Source: Corallium rubrum (taxonomy: Eukaryota > Cnidaria > Anthozoa > Scleralcyonacea > Coralliidae). From it: a stretch of 64,000 nucleotides of DNA. Location: assembly GCA_964035015.1 (NCBI GenBank), contig OZ036012.1, forward strand, positions 1 to 64,000, read 5' to 3'. Position 1 is the stretch's first letter. Every line of letters begins with the position of its first letter. This document shows, piece after piece, positions 1 through 11,464 of the stretch. The notes beneath the pieces were generated by a model. It had not been told where the DNA came from, did not search any database, and saw only the letters and a program-made list of their open reading frames with translations. Both the position numbers and the translations under genes were made by a program.

Positions 1-29
1 ACTGTTTTTTTAACTTTTTTTTTCCAAAA

Positions 30-390
30 ATCAAAAAAAAGACTTTTAGCCAAAATACAGCCTTCTCCTTTTCACAGAAGGTTTAACTCATTCCTGTCCG
101 GGCGTTAGCCAGAATAAAATACTAAAGACCAGTTCGGACAAGAAAGAGTTAAAGAGATAGTTTATAACTCATTCCTGTCCGGGGGCTTCCCCAGAGGTGA
201 ATAAAATCGTCGGGCGTTAGCCAGAGTAAAATACTAAAGACCAGTTCGGACAAGAAAGAGTTAAAACGACTTTATTTAACCGTTTCTGACCCTAACTCAA
301 AAGTTTCAAAAGTGACCAAAATCGGTCAAAAAGTAAAGGCTAACCCCTTTACTTTCTTTTTTCCGGATTTTTTTCAAAAAACTAAAAAAA
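30..390 (-). repeat. Dispersed A/B repeat, inverted copy
   Basis: Two blocks that recur in the window. One (about 40-90) holds the complement of CCTTCTGTGAAAAGGAGAAGG. The other (about 270-380) holds the complement of GTAAAGGGGTTAGCC and of a TTTGAAACTTTTGAGTTAGGG tract. Between them a unit with GCGTTAGCCAGA and TAAAATACTAAAGACC occurs twice (about 105-145 and 205-255). The same blocks lie in the opposite orientation at 8220-8460, 9091-9250 and 25560-25970. Function unknown; it may be terminal sequence of a transposon family. Confidence 0.75.
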
Positions 391-649
391 CCAACATTTT
401 TAGCCATATAATATGCATGAAAAATTTCTCAATTCTGATTGGCTGATTGGCTGAGAGGAGTGCAATTGTAGTGTAATTCAATGTAGAAAAATGAAATACA
501 GTGGAAATTTTGTAATTTTTTTAATCTGCACAAAAATCATTTTTTACTAGAAAAAAAGCTCTTCCTGTTAATTTTTTCCCCATGTATGTTACTTGATCAA
601 AGCATTTTGATTAGAAAGATTCTCTTTATGATCAATTTTTTTATGTATA

Positions 650-790
650 TTATTAATAAGTAGTAGCATGGTTTCGAGTGCAATTTGGAGAAAACACGCA
701 CTCGTGGACTCCGCGATGAGCTCCTCCAGGGCCTGTTGCCCTGTAGCAGCGCGAAAAGGCCCTGGCATCGGCTGGTGGGTTCTGTGTTTT
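650..790 (+). repeat. Short dispersed repeat, copy 1
   Basis: About 140 bp beginning near GGTTTCGAGTGCAATTTGG and containing a CCAGGGCC...GGCCCTGG inverted repeat around TGTTGCCCTGTAGCAGCGCG. A second copy in the same orientation lies at about 9255-9395. It has no coding capacity and is probably a short nonautonomous element. Confidence 0.7.
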
Positions 791-864
791 CATTGGTTGA
801 TCGCTTATCGTAAATATTCTTCGCAAATATAATGCAAAGTTCAGTCAATTAATTTGCTCATGAC

Positions 865-1114
865 TATGGTGGCCTAGGAGTGCCATAAGAATTTTTGATA
901 TATTTATTATTATTATTTTTTTTATTTTATTTTATTTTTATTTAAAAATTAATTTTTTTATTTTTGAATATTTTTTATTTTATTTTTTTTAAATAAAGAA
1001 ATACTTTTTATATTTTACTTTTTGTTTTTAAAACGTTTTTATTATAAGAAAAAAATTTAAAAAAATAAATAAATAAAAATAAATAAAATGAAAAATTTGG
1101 CAGCCCATGAGTGC
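865..1114 (+). repeat. 250 bp AT-rich module, copy 1, upstream of integrase ORF
   Basis: Starts with GGTGGCCTAGGAGTGCCATA, runs through T- and A-rich sequence and ends with TTTGGCAGCCCATGAGTG. A near-identical copy lies at 11465-11712 in the same orientation. Each copy ends 80-90 bp before the first ATG of an ORF (1198 and 11793). In the second copy the two ends carry related direct motifs (GCCTAGGAGTGCCATAA and GCCTATGAGTGCCATAA). It could be a MITE, or part of a shared 5' region. Confidence 0.85.
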
Positions 1115-1197
1115 GTGTAATGAGCCCGTAATGTGTGGTTCAGTGGTCTTTTAAAGCGCGAATTTTTGCATTGCAAACAAACAATATTTAATTTCGG

Positions 1198-1629
1198 ATG
1201 ACATCGATAAATCCGCGAATAATGAACAGTGATTGGGAAAACGACGAAGAGCTTAAAGAAGATTTGGAAAGATACGTCAAACAAAACCTTAAAAGGAAAG
1301 AAATACTAGATTTTGTTTCCGACAAGTACCCAATGTACGCATGGAGTATCCGCACTCTTTGTCGTCGATTGAGTCATTTCAACATCAGGTACATAGATTA
1401 TCAAACAGATTTGAACGATGTACAGGTTGCAGTGCAGGAAGAGATGAAGGGACCTGGACAATTGCTAGGATATCGTGCCTTGCACAAAAAGATTCGGGAA
1501 ATTCATCACCTAAAAGTGCCAAGGGACGTTGTGTATGCTATGATGGCTGAAGTGGATCCCAGAGGTCTGGAAGAAAGAAGTGGTGTTGGCAAGCGGAGAC
1601 AAGCTCCAAAAGGTGTATTTACATCAAAG
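1198..1629 (+). CDS. rva_4-type DDE integrase, exon 1 (N-terminal)
   Basis: 144 codons from the ATG at 1198 to a splice donor AAG|GTAATG after 1629. The protein resembles the N-terminal helical part of the eukaryotic 'integrase core domain' (rva_4-like) proteins found in many cnidarian and fish genomes. Recognisable parts are a DNA-binding-like segment around SIRTLCRRLSHFNI (about residues 49-62) and GPGQLLGYRALHKKIR (about residues 85-100), the usual segment before the DDE domain. It ends in phase 0, compatible with the next exon at 2941. The role would be DNA strand transfer by a mobile element; some relatives may be domesticated. The alternative reading past the donor gives only 10 unrelated residues before a stop. 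Family recognition is from memory. Confidence 0.75.
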
Positions 1630-2940
1630 GTAATGTTATGTATTGTAGATATATGCAACTAAAAGATGTTTATCAATATGGTTGCAATGGTAAGACTAGT
1701 TTCACATCATGAAAAATCTAATTTCCAGGACCTGAGTGACTGCATGAGGGTCATTCATCTCTGGCAATAGGGATTACAAGAAGGGTCTGGAGAAAAAAGT
1801 CAGGAATCACTGGGCTTTATATGTACTATAATTTGCAGCTAGTAAGTTCAGAGTTACTAAATTTAAAGTTAGTTAAAATACAAAAAAAGCGTTCTTGTAA
1901 CCAAGTACCACCAGTGAGTTTTATACTTTTATAGCATGCCTAAGTATACAATTACTGTATATAATTATAATACAAAATTAAAAAATAATTAATTATTAAT
2001 AATAATAATAATAAAAAGAATAATAATACTTTATTCAAACAGCCTGGTAACTAGAATTACATATTACTAGAATTAGAATTCTACTATTTACACCATCATA
2101 GATAATCATATATTACCTATTAAGATATATTAGTATATAATATTTACAAAAATACAATTAAATTACTACAATATATACTATAAATATAATGCTACTGTAT
2201 TATTATATTATTAGCTCATTATTATATATTCTTATTATATTATTATTATTATTATTACATGTAACAAAATTTATAACAGATGTACTCCTTCAGTATATAT
2301 AAGCATACTGTTATCAATGGAGGGCCTGTGTTAAATTTAAAACAACAGAATAAAGTTGTATAAAAAATAATGGTCAATAACTACTAATATCTAAGACATG
2401 GAAAGTGTAAGACATTTTTAATAATTCTAAGTAAAATTCAATCAAACGTTTAGGAATCAAGTTTAAGAATGTTCTGTATTTTGGATCAAAACTTTGTATT
2501 ATTAAAAATTATTATTTATTATTTATTTATATTATTAGATAAAAATTATGCCATGTTGGTTCACCCTGGGAACATAATTATGCCCCCAAATTTCAAGGCC
2601 TGGTTACTGTATGTACTGTCAGTATATATTTACTGTACATGTAATTATTGGACCAGTGTACATGACAGATGTGGGACCTCAGCCTGGGGGCACATCACTC
2701 AAAAAAATCTTGTTCACTTTTGAAAAAATCCTTTACATCTCTTAACATTTGAAGACAATCTTGGAAAATTTCATAAAATCCCTTGAAAGTCCTAGAAAAT
2801 CCATAAAATGTGTGGGAAAATATTAAGATAATCCCAAAAAATCCTGTACACCTTTCTGTGCCTGTGGAGTGATGTGCCTCTTGTATGGAGCCAATATGTT
2901 ATACTGGACAGAAACTGTATATATGTATTGTCTCTTTAAG
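1630..2940 (+). other. Intron of the integrase gene
   Basis: Bounded by GTAATG (1630) and TTTAAG (ending 2940), with phase 0 on both sides. AT-rich, with short AAT/TTA runs around 1990-2260. I see no independent feature in it. Confidence 0.6.
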
Positions 2941-3133
2941 GGTTCAGATTGGACAATGTCTCTTGATGGGCATGATAAGTTATGTGGCTATCAGAAAGCC
3001 ACATTTCCACTATGCATCTATGGAGGATTAGACACTTATAGTGGCAGAATACAATTTCTTCGTATCTGGACATCAAACAACAATCCGAAAGTTGTTGGTC
3101 GGTATTATTTGGAATACTTGTTTGAATCTAGAG
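2941..3133 (+). CDS. rva_4-type DDE integrase, exon 2 (first catalytic Asp)
   Basis: Encodes GSDWTMSLDGHDKLCGY and then LCIYGGLDTYSGRIQFL, ending in a donor GAG|GTAAGT. In this family the first catalytic aspartate lies in a W-x-x-D-G-x-D-K-L motif. Here it is TMSLDGHDKL, where the family usually has a His before x-D-G and this copy has Ser. The later GxxDxYSxRI strand is also typical of RNase H-fold integrases. The exon is 193 nt, so it ends in phase 1, which fits exon 3. Confidence 0.8.
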
Positions 3134-3284
3134 GTAAGTTAGTGACTCCATAGCAAAGGTCAACCCCATGCTTTAATCAGCATTATGACAATAACATAAT
3201 AATCAATATATTTTTGAAGGTGACCAGATGAGAAAAATTAAAAAATGACAATCTTAGTCTGATTACTGTATCATCTGATTATAG

Positions 3285-3534
3285 TAATGCCATCACGCCT
3301 ACGCCTAGATAAGGGGACTGAAACTGTGGATATGGCTACTATGCATTCATATCTCCTTAGTAAGCACTGTGATACTCAAGATGCAGCAGACTGTGTGATA
3401 TATGGCCCCTCTACAGAAAACAAGATAGAGAGATGGTGGAAAGAGCTTTTGGAGAGACTGGAAAGATTCTTTAAGGATCAACTCAGGAAACTGTTAGAAG
3501 ATGGTGATTATGAAAGAGATGACCCCCTTCACAG
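3285..3534 (+). CDS. rva_4-type DDE integrase, exon 3 (second Asp and Glu)
   Basis: Follows an acceptor TTATAG at 3284 and keeps frame with exon 2. It contains RLDKGTET (second catalytic Asp, family RxDxGTEN) and YGPSTENKIERWW (catalytic Glu in the K/RIExxW helix). All three DDE residues are therefore encoded in this locus. The exon ends CACAG|GTAGTA in phase 2. The expected C-terminal exon is not found downstream: the next sequence is the start of the duplicated segment at about 3590. A phase-compatible last exon exists at 14282-14636 on the opposite strand. The locus therefore looks truncated or rearranged. Confidence 0.8.
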
Positions 3535-5439
3535 GTAGTACTGGTACATGTATACATGTGATGCATTAAATAAATAAGTAAATGAATATATATTAAATAA
3601 ACAGATAAATAAATTAATAAATAATCAAATAAATGAATATATAAACAAATAAGTAAGATAAGTGATAAGAAAGTAGAATAAAACTGCCTAGAACATACAG
3701 CTGTCATTGTCTTAGATTCCCTCGCCCCGAAGGGATGGTTGACTCACATATATTAGACATTCAAATGCTGTTGCACATTCGGCCTCTGGTTAAAGGAACA
3801 ATGACAAAAGACCAAAACCCCCAAAACAAACAGCAGTCAAATATATGCTCCATAAAGGATAGCCTTACCCTTGAGGATGCTCAAATTAAAAATCAACACA
3901 AAACTTAATTCAAAACTAATTCAAATAAGATAAATATTCAAAAAATAAGTAAATAAATAAGTAAATAAACAAATAAATAAATAAACAAACAAACAAACAA
4001 ACAAACAAATAAATAAATAACTGTATATAAATGTTTTAGAGTCCATGTTTGTTGTCAAAGAATAAAGGAATATATTGTATTCTTTCAAAGTCAACTTTTT
4101 CTGGTCTTTCCCAGTGTTCAAATAGTAATCATTTAAGAAGTATTTTAACTTTCCAATCACAAAGCATCTACACTGATATCCATGATTACATGTACTTAAT
4201 TATAACGAATTAAAAGCTTGACGTTTCTGGATTAAAAACATTGGCTGAGAATAAAAACAATTTGAAATTCAAATCTCGATAAAATAAAACAAAAAGATAT
4301 TTCTTAACAACAGAAAAAAATACTTGAAATTGTATTTTAACTAGTTGTTTTATTATTAAAACAAATATATTATAACTTGATATAATCCACAGAATTATAA
4401 AAATTGTTGGATCATTTGAAATCATTAAAATTCTTTTACTAAAAAAAGTTTTTTTTAAATTTTTGTTTAGCTTTTTTTTTATCCAATAAAGTCCAAGCTT
4501 TTAAATTAGCTAACTTGATTCAATAGTTTAACGTTGTATTAAGAAAATAATATTCTTGGTATAAATTAGACGTTGATAGGCCATATGTAGTTGTCTTATT
4601 GCTTTTTGATGGTTGAGAACATTTCTCTGATAAATAAGCAATGTATATGAAAAAATTTCTTACAGCAAAATTTTTGCCAAGCTCAAAATAGTTTTTCTTT
4701 GAAGAAATGGAAACTATGTTGTAAAACACAGCAGCAACATTAATTGTGTACAACAAATAGTTTCCAAGATATTTAATCTCGTTTCAGTTCATGCAAGTGT
4801 TGTACTCATTGGTTAAATAAATAATGTAGAAACATGTCCTTTTTTAACAGGCTTCCACCGATACCTACTTTTGACATTTCTCAAGGGCTGAAATAGATGT
4901 AAAAAAGTAGAGTGACTTCAGTGTAGGCAGTGTTTTAGATAGAGCAAAGTGAAAAGATGGTAAACTGCTGAGAATAGTTTTAATAATGAACTATGGACGT
5001 TTTGATATACAATCTGAAATACTCAACAGTTTTTAGAATAAATTAGAATATCATAAATTTTAAATTCCAAAGTTCATTTATGCCATGAATATTATTTTCC
5101 TACAGTACATGTAACATAATACTATTAAATAAATAAATATATTCTCACATAATTGCATGGTCTCGTGTGATCTGTAAGATTATACCCAAGATGATGGCCA
5201 TTAAGTGCCCAGTTATATTTCTAAAATACGAAAAAGAAAATTCATTTTAATAAACTTGAAAAGTTATATGATAATTGCAGACAAACCAGTCATTTTTCAT
5301 TCAACGTTAGCCCACACTATTTCCACAAAATGCTTGTTGGGCCTACAATCTGATATTTGTCAGAAATTTCGTGGTTGTTGGTGAAATATGCTTTGCAGCC
5401 CCAGTAAATGTTTTCACATGTCAGAAAATTATGGACTCC

Positions 5440-5456
5440 CCCCCCCCCCCCCCCCA
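5440..5456 (+). repeat. Poly-C run
   Basis: A homopolymer C run of about 17 in the duplicated segment. The paralogous position (about 23528-23544) has a similar run. Apparent Pro-rich reading frames here are artefacts. Confidence 0.9.
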
Positions 5457-5644
5457 AGTTGAACAGCTCCCACCACCACCACTCCGAATATACATTTTAC
5501 AAACTTTATAATCTGGACCCAGGGGCGTTGTGGCTCTCTGATTTTAGGGGTCGCCAAGAGCACAATTATTCCAACAAACAACAAAAGTTTTCTAACATAC
5601 ATATACATAGAAAAACATCTTTCATAATGCATATAAAAAATTTA

Positions 5645-5758
5645 ATCCCCAAGCCGGGCGGAGGGCCGAAGACCCAGAGCCCGGTGAGGGTGCTAATCTC
5701 GACATGCGTGGAGTTCATTTTACACGCGTGGAGAAAAAGTGGGGAGACGTAATCTCGG

Positions 5759-5829
<71 letters not shown>

Positions 5830-6780
5830 GTACGGTGTCACGCGGTATTAAGAATTGTTGGAAACTAAATCTGTCAGTATTATTTTTGCTTTCGTTTATT
5901 ACGAAATGGAGCCTGCTCTACTTAAATTAAAAGAGAACAACGAAGAAAAAGATACAAACAGCCGGTTTAATATATCTTGAAGCGAAACGAGAGGACCTGA
6001 AGAAACCAAACGCCGTCGCCGTGTGGTAAACAAAACCTCGATCTGAATTGCAGTGTTTGTGGTCACTCAGTGGTCTCAAAACCATTCAAGTTTATAACGG
6101 TAGGGGATTTGTATTTTGTCCTTATGTCCTAAAACAATACCGCTTCACGTTTTCGTGCTTTCCCTTTGCTCGTCGAAATTAACCATAACTCAGCTTAACT
6201 AAAGCTAACTTAAAACACTATCTTAGGCTTTAATATATCACGCTTATATTAACCGTGGTGGACGTGGGCTTTGTCGGTTTTCTTGGTTGTGATTCCAAAT
6301 TTTCGACTGAAACGTTGTATGTTTAATACTTCTTTCTGGAATCCGATTCTACTGAATTGTTTTTTATCTCAGACTCTTTTATAAATGTAATTTTTGAGCT
6401 GTCAACTTTTAATTCTGCCTTCGCAAAATGTACATGCATAGAGAAGCCATTTAAAGGCTTGCTAGAAATAATCCATTTTGAAACCTCCTAAAAACAATAT
6501 ATTTTTTACAACCAGAATTTAATAATGAAATCTAAGTTTTGCTTTGATATGTTCAACTTTCATTAAATGATTGAAATCACTTTTGTCATCCTATCCATAA
6601 ATTCTATAATTTAATATCCCAAGGATTTAATATCATATTTTTTTTTATATTTGTTTGTTTTTATATTGGCTGTATAATCAGGAGTGCTTATTTTCATCAG
6701 GGGGTGGGTGGATGGGGGGTGTTTCAAAAAAGCATGTAAAAGCGGGCGAGGGGTTGTTGCGTTCATGTATTTCTAGTAGT
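5645..6780 (+). other. Insertion specific to copy 1 of the duplicated segment
   Basis: Present here and absent at the matching point of copy 2 (about 23720-23790). It begins with GC-rich sequence around AAGCCGGGCGGAGGG, followed by a pure AT microsatellite (5761-5820) and about 950 bp of unremarkable sequence. No gene is recognised. Confidence 0.6.
5761..5820 (+). repeat. (AT)n microsatellite
   Basis: A run of about 60 bp of alternating AT, which explains the IYIYIY reading frames on both strands here. Confidence 0.97.
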
Positions 6781-6890
6781 AATAATATTATCACAGAGCT
6801 TTAGAAGGATACATGCATGGAAATTCACAACAAGCAAGCCAAAAAAAATAGCACATGAGTTTACACCTAGCATACATGTATACTGTAGAT

Positions 6891-7338
6891 CGATATCAGA
6901 CCTTCTCCTACAGAGCTGTGCTGTATGTGCTTACCAGACTGGAAAGTTTGTAAAATGCATGGTGAATATCAAATTTTAGCCACCATTTTGCACGGGCATC
7001 TCGTCAAAATTGCAATTAGACTCTACTTTTGAAGTAAATAGAATGCGCACTTGGAAAACCTACTGTTCTCAGTGTCGTTCTTACAACTTAAGCTGTTGTT
7101 CTTAATCTGTCATATTGTGTGTAAATTGTATATTTATTTAGTCCTTGTCTTTAACTTATGTCTACTCTGTATTCTTTTTGTCAGGTTGGTCTTCACATGG
7201 GACTCATGTTCTGTTGGCCATACCTTCAACCATGACCAACTCTTGCACCATTATTTTTTAAACTTGTATTAATTCTTTCGCACACTTGTATGGTTGTAAA
7301 GTTAATAAATAAATAAATAACAGTCCACGATCAAAGGC
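6891..7338 (+). mobile_element. Probable non-LTR retroelement 3' tail
   Basis: This block is missing from copy 2, where flanking sequence joins directly (about 23888-23896). It ends in AATAAATAAATAAATAA (about 7301-7320) after a TTGTATGGTTGTAAAG stretch, the look of a SINE or LINE 3' end with a short tandem tail. No RT coding is visible, so the family is not assigned. Confidence 0.45.
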
Positions 7339-8219
7339 AATTTTTCAAAAAATTGCATGGCCATTTAAAATTTTTATGAAAATTGCACGGCCATGGGAAA
7401 ATTGTTGTAAAAATCGCACAACACAGTAGAACACACATACAGAATAAGCCCTCTGCCGCAACGTCTCTGTCTGGGCCACAATCAGTGGTGTAACATGACC
7501 ATTCTGATAGGGAGTGGGGGAGGGGGGTCGAATATTTCCAATCAACCCAATTTTACAATCAATTTACCAACCAATTTATGTGTAAAATGTCTGTTTTACC
7601 AACTGGTTTTCCCAAAAGTAACGGGGTGACCCACCCCGCCCCCGTCAGCCACACATCATACCCCTGGCCACACCCAGGGTAGGTGTGATTTGGTGTGATC
7701 ATTAATTAATATGGTGGGAAATTGTGTAAAGTGTTAATATGGTAAATTAAAGAAAATGTTAATTACCTTAATTTGATGAACATAAGCCCATATCAAGCCA
7801 CTGACTCTAATTTATTGAGATTTTCTGTAATATCTTCATTAGAGACTGAGATATTTAAGAAGAGAAAAAAATATTAATAACTCAATAAATGCCTTTAAAT
7901 GACAACATTTCTCTTGCAAGACCCACAATGTGACAAAAATCTTTTATTCACAATACTTTAAAAATGATCTAGCCTTTTACCTGGAGCTATGTTTTATATA
8001 AGTACATCCTTCTTGAACGCATCTTTCGTTTTCGTTCTCTTTTAGAAAGAAAAAGCAAGCTAGATCAGAGCAATTAAAGCAACAATTTAGCTTTATAAAC
8101 TGATACAGAAGCCATATTGGACGCCATCTTGGTTTTTGTGAACCCTATAGATCACCCAAGCACTATTTATAATATTTCAATCCCTTCTTCCCGCTCCAAT
8201 AAAATTACCTGGTGCTTCA

Positions 8220-8459
8220 GTTAAACCTTCTGTGAAAACGGGAAGGCTTTATTTTTGCTAAAAAAATTTTTTTTTATATTTTGAAAAAAGTCCGGAAAAA
8301 AAGTAAAGGGGTTAGCCTTTACTTTTCGATCGATTTTGGTCACTTTTGAAACTTTTGAGTTAGGGTGAAAACGGTTAAATAAAGTCGTTTTAAACCTTCT
8401 ATGAAAAGGAGAAGACTGTATTTTGGCTAAAAAAACTTTTGAAACTTTTGAGTTAGGGT
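8220..8459 (+). repeat. A/B repeat at right end of duplicated segment
   Basis: Order A (CCTTCTGTGAAAACGGGAAGG, about 8225), B (GTAAAGGGGTTAGCC, about 8303) and a second A (about 8395), matching the inverted blocks at 30-390 and the tandem units at 25560-25970. The second unit is interrupted at 8459 by the MITE at 8460-9090 and resumes at 9091. Confidence 0.8.
8452..8459 (+). repeat. Left target-site duplication of hAT-like MITE
   Basis: GTTAGGGT directly before the MITE, matched by GTTGGGT at 9091-9097 directly after it. One base differs by deletion. 8 bp is the usual hAT target-site length. Confidence 0.6.
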
Positions 8460-9090
8460 CAGAGGCGGACTGGCCCTATGTGCCATTGTGCCAAAGGCAC
8501 ATGCGCCCCCTTAGGATGCCGTTACTGCGTCCCTTTCCCGTTGTATAATATTATATTTGATATGTAGTGCAATTCCTATTTAAAAACCCGATTTTGGATT
8601 TATAGTCGTTTTACGTTTTAATCAGTATTGTACAGCTAATAGTATATTACGATTAAATAATATTAGTACGCTTACACACAGCTGACAGCCTGACACGAAG
8701 TAGTCACCTAATTAATGGTACACACAATGTGACATGAGTTGTCCATGTATGACGACATGTCCTCGTGATGTATGCCTTGCATGTTATGGTGTACTCCTAT
8801 ATAAAATGAGTATATTTGAATATTTTGTTTGGTATTTTATATCCTTCAAAACTCTTTCAAACCCACCTCAAAAAGCAGGAAATGCTATTTCAGAGACTCT
8901 AAAATTCAAAATTTTCTGGGTGAGCATCCTCCCGGACCCCCCTAGAAGTTGGTCGCGCCTTCGGCCCTCCTTGCCGCACACGTAGTAAGTATTGCCTGTT
9001 TTGCCTCCTTGTTAAATATTCTGAAGGAAACCCTGAGGGCGACCCTCTCCCTAAAGGCACCGCCCCTAATACGAAGCCAGTCCGACCCTG
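8460..9090. mobile_element. hAT-like nonautonomous element (MITE, 631 bp)
   Basis: Begins CAGAGGCGGACTGGC and ends with the complement of CAGGGTCGGACTGGC: 13 of 15 terminal bases match in inverted orientation. It is flanked by an imperfect 8-bp duplication and interrupts the A/B repeat, whose sequence continues on the right (AAAACGGTTAAATAAAG). An internal CCCGGACCCCCCTAGAAG stretch resembles the one near the right end of the candidate hAT element at 33547-35467. It encodes no transposase, so it must have been moved in trans. Confidence 0.75.
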
Positions 9091-9254
9091 GTTGGGTCAA
9101 AAACGGTTAAATAAAGTCGTTTTAACCCTTTTTCGCCCACTGTAGTCTTTAGTATTTTACTCTGGCTAACGCCAGACTCGTCAGTAGGAGACGTCCTGGT
9201 CAATATAGGGTTAGACAGTCTGTGAAAAGGAAAAGGAAAAGGTTGTATTTGTAT

Positions 9255-9395
9255 AGGTAATAAATAGCAGGGTTTCGAGTGCAATTTGGAAAAAACATGC
9301 TCGAGTGAGTTTTTCAAAGACTATGCAAATAACACAACCTCGTCCCCAGGGCCCGTTGCCCTGTGGCAGCGCGAAAAGGCCCTGGGATCGGCTGG
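9255..9395 (+). repeat. Short dispersed repeat, copy 2
   Basis: Second copy of the 650-790 repeat, same orientation, with the same CCAGGGCC...GGCCCTGG inverted repeat. Confidence 0.7.
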
Positions 9396-9499
9396 TTTTT
9401 ACACCCAGAAATTCTGGGTGTAATAAATTGTCATATATTTGGTACCTTCGAGGAGGAAATTGACTGCTTCGTCGACTTCAGTTAGCGTTCAATAGTTGC

Positions 9500-9990
9500 A
9501 ACTCCTCTTCGTATTGTCTAAAACCACTTCAGGTAAATGTTTTGAATACTTGTTACATAGAGATCTCTTCATCGTCCATAAGCAGCCGACAAAACGACCA
9601 GCTCAAGCTAAACTAGTGAAGTCAGGTATTGCGGTAATTAAGAAGCTAGCTTTCCAAGCCGCTTATAAGAAGTTCAAGAAGTAACAACAGCAGAAGCTCC
9701 CGCGCAGTTTCTTCTACCAAAATCACAGGAAGAGACAAACATGAATCAGCTTCCTGAAATTCACAAGTTTTTGTTGACCGAAATTTAGAAGAAAACAATT
9801 TGTGTGCTTTCATCTGACACCATCTTTAAGTCATCCATCGCAGACGAGATGAAATCAGCCCGCAAACGTCTTTGCACACATTGGGATGGTTCAGTGTCGT
9901 GTGGCAACAGTTACGAGAATCTTAAGGAATTTGATTTTGAGAATATCTGGAAGCAGACGTACCTTTACTCGTAGATATTTTTAACGCCGT
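9500..9990 (+). pseudogene. Possible decayed ORF of unknown element
   Basis: A 62-codon frame (9496-9684) ends in VIKKLAFQAAYKKFKK. Further on, in another frame, RLCTHWDGSVSCGNSYENL (about 9868-9923) reads like coding sequence but is broken by stops. The pattern faintly recalls N-terminal parts of cnidarian element-encoded proteins of unknown function. I cannot name the family, and this may be chance. Confidence 0.2.
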
Positions 9991-10189
9991 GTCTGGTCGC
10001 ACGAATACGCGGCCGTCAAAACAACAAATCATGAATTAAGTGTAAATATAACTTTCTTTATACTCAGTCTTCATAAATGAACGGTGTTTAATTTGAATTG
10101 TGGATTGTTTAGTCATTCTACTTAAAATTGTGTTATATGAAAAGTTTACTATAATCCGCAGTCTGTCAGGTTTTTCCTAAAGTCGAAAT

Positions 10190-10495
10190 CACATAAATAT
10201 ATAAATAGTGGCAAAGGTGAAATTGACAAGACGTCAAAGCTTGCCAGAGAAGTACAAGGCTGCATGAAGCGTTCTAACTTTTCAGTTCTGCACGTATATT
10301 TTATTATTTGGCGTAGATTATGAATATTTTTATATCAGGAAAAGCGACATGCTTAAAATACAGCTTTCATAAGATTTTCTGCGCGGCTATTTTTTGTTGA
10401 CAAATATTTTCGGCGGGTTATTTTCCTTGTCACTCTGCATTTGTTATCTTAGTTGTGTGACTAAAATATAATATTTGCCACTATAAATATAGTCA
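10190..10495. repeat. Short inverted repeat pair
   Basis: ATAAATAGTGGCAAA (about 10201-10215) is matched in inverted form by TTTGCCACTATAAATA (about 10475-10490). No ORF lies between. Could be the ends of a small element. Confidence 0.4.
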
Positions 10496-10599
10496 TTGAG
10501 GATCACATTTTAACGGCGTTTCCGAGAGGTTTATCTACACTCTTTGTTCTTTGAGATTTTTCGCTTTGAAACTGGAAAATGAATATATATAATTACGAC

Positions 10600-10950
10600 T
10601 TCGAATTTGCAACTGAATTGACCATAGTTAATAGAAAATATACATGGTTGGAAGCTCACAAAAGTCATTGTTTTATGTTTTTGTTCAGGTTTATGGAAAT
10701 TTTTGCACTTTCATGGTTACTGAACATATTGTGTTTTCTGTATAATGAAGCAATCATCCAATAGCAACGTTTGGCTTCAATCACTCAACCGTGCTGTTTA
10801 AATATTAATAAACCTAAAACAAAGGATTTGGCACCTTCGTGTACCTTTCAGATGAATCGTAGTTTGATTGTTAACCGCTTTGAAGTTTGCCGGGTTTCCA
10901 AACCATGTATATTTTCTATTAACTATGAATTGACTAAATTCGAAACGTGA
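10600..10950. mobile_element. Foldback/MITE-like element
   Basis: About 48 bp at 10601-10652 (core TAGTTAATAGAAAATATACA) recurs in inverted orientation at about 10900-10946 with few mismatches. A further weaker match lies outside (GAGGATCAC near 10498 and GTGATCCTC near 10948). The interior (~250 bp) has no coding capacity. Confidence 0.6.
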
Positions 10951-11464
10951 TCCTCGCGTTAATGGTATTAAATTTCTCACAACTATTTTTTATCTGAACT
11001 AACTGACCACTATAAAATTCCAAACTCGTACTCACCCGCGCTGTCGTACCTATGTGCTCCCCAAATTGCCATTTTATTTGGAGAGCATATACTGCTCCCA
11101 GCCTCACACACTTCGTTTTAATGTATATTCTAATTTACGTATTTTGGCTCTTGTCCATAAAGCCACCCATCTTGAAAAGAAATACCTCGCACTTTCTGCA
11201 TGTCAACTTTGAACTCGAATCGTCCTCGGTGATCTAAATAAACCTTGTCATTACTGCTTTTACTGAATGCCGAACCATGACGACTTTCGAAAGACGGCAC
11301 TGATTAAACTCCGAGCAAAGATTTCTATCCGGCCTCGAGGGTCGGTTTTTCACCATTGAATTTACCAAACGTTATTGGAATCCGCTACTCATAAGTATAA
11401 GAACAGATCAAATTATAAACGCGGACGCTTATGAGCTATCAGCTATTGTCGAATATGAGTCATG

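Larger units (their letters stand above)
3590..8400 (+). repeat. Duplicated segment, copy 1
   Basis: Colinear with 21185-25960 at high similarity. Shared landmarks include the stretch around CTGCCTAGAACATACAGCTG (3687 and 21288), CAACTTTTTCTGGTCTTTCC (4091 and 22108), a C run near 5440 and 23530, GTTGAACAGCTCCCACC (5458 and 23546), GAAGGATACATGCATGG (6805 and 23816) and CAATCAGTGGTGTAACATG (7480 and 24697). Copy 1 has insertions relative to copy 2 at about 5645-6780 and 6891-7338. No convincing ORF lies in it. Confidence 0.9.

Noticed and set aside
5566..5930. IYIYIY ORFs around the AT run
   Set aside because: Artefact of an AT microsatellite; same at 47514-47763.
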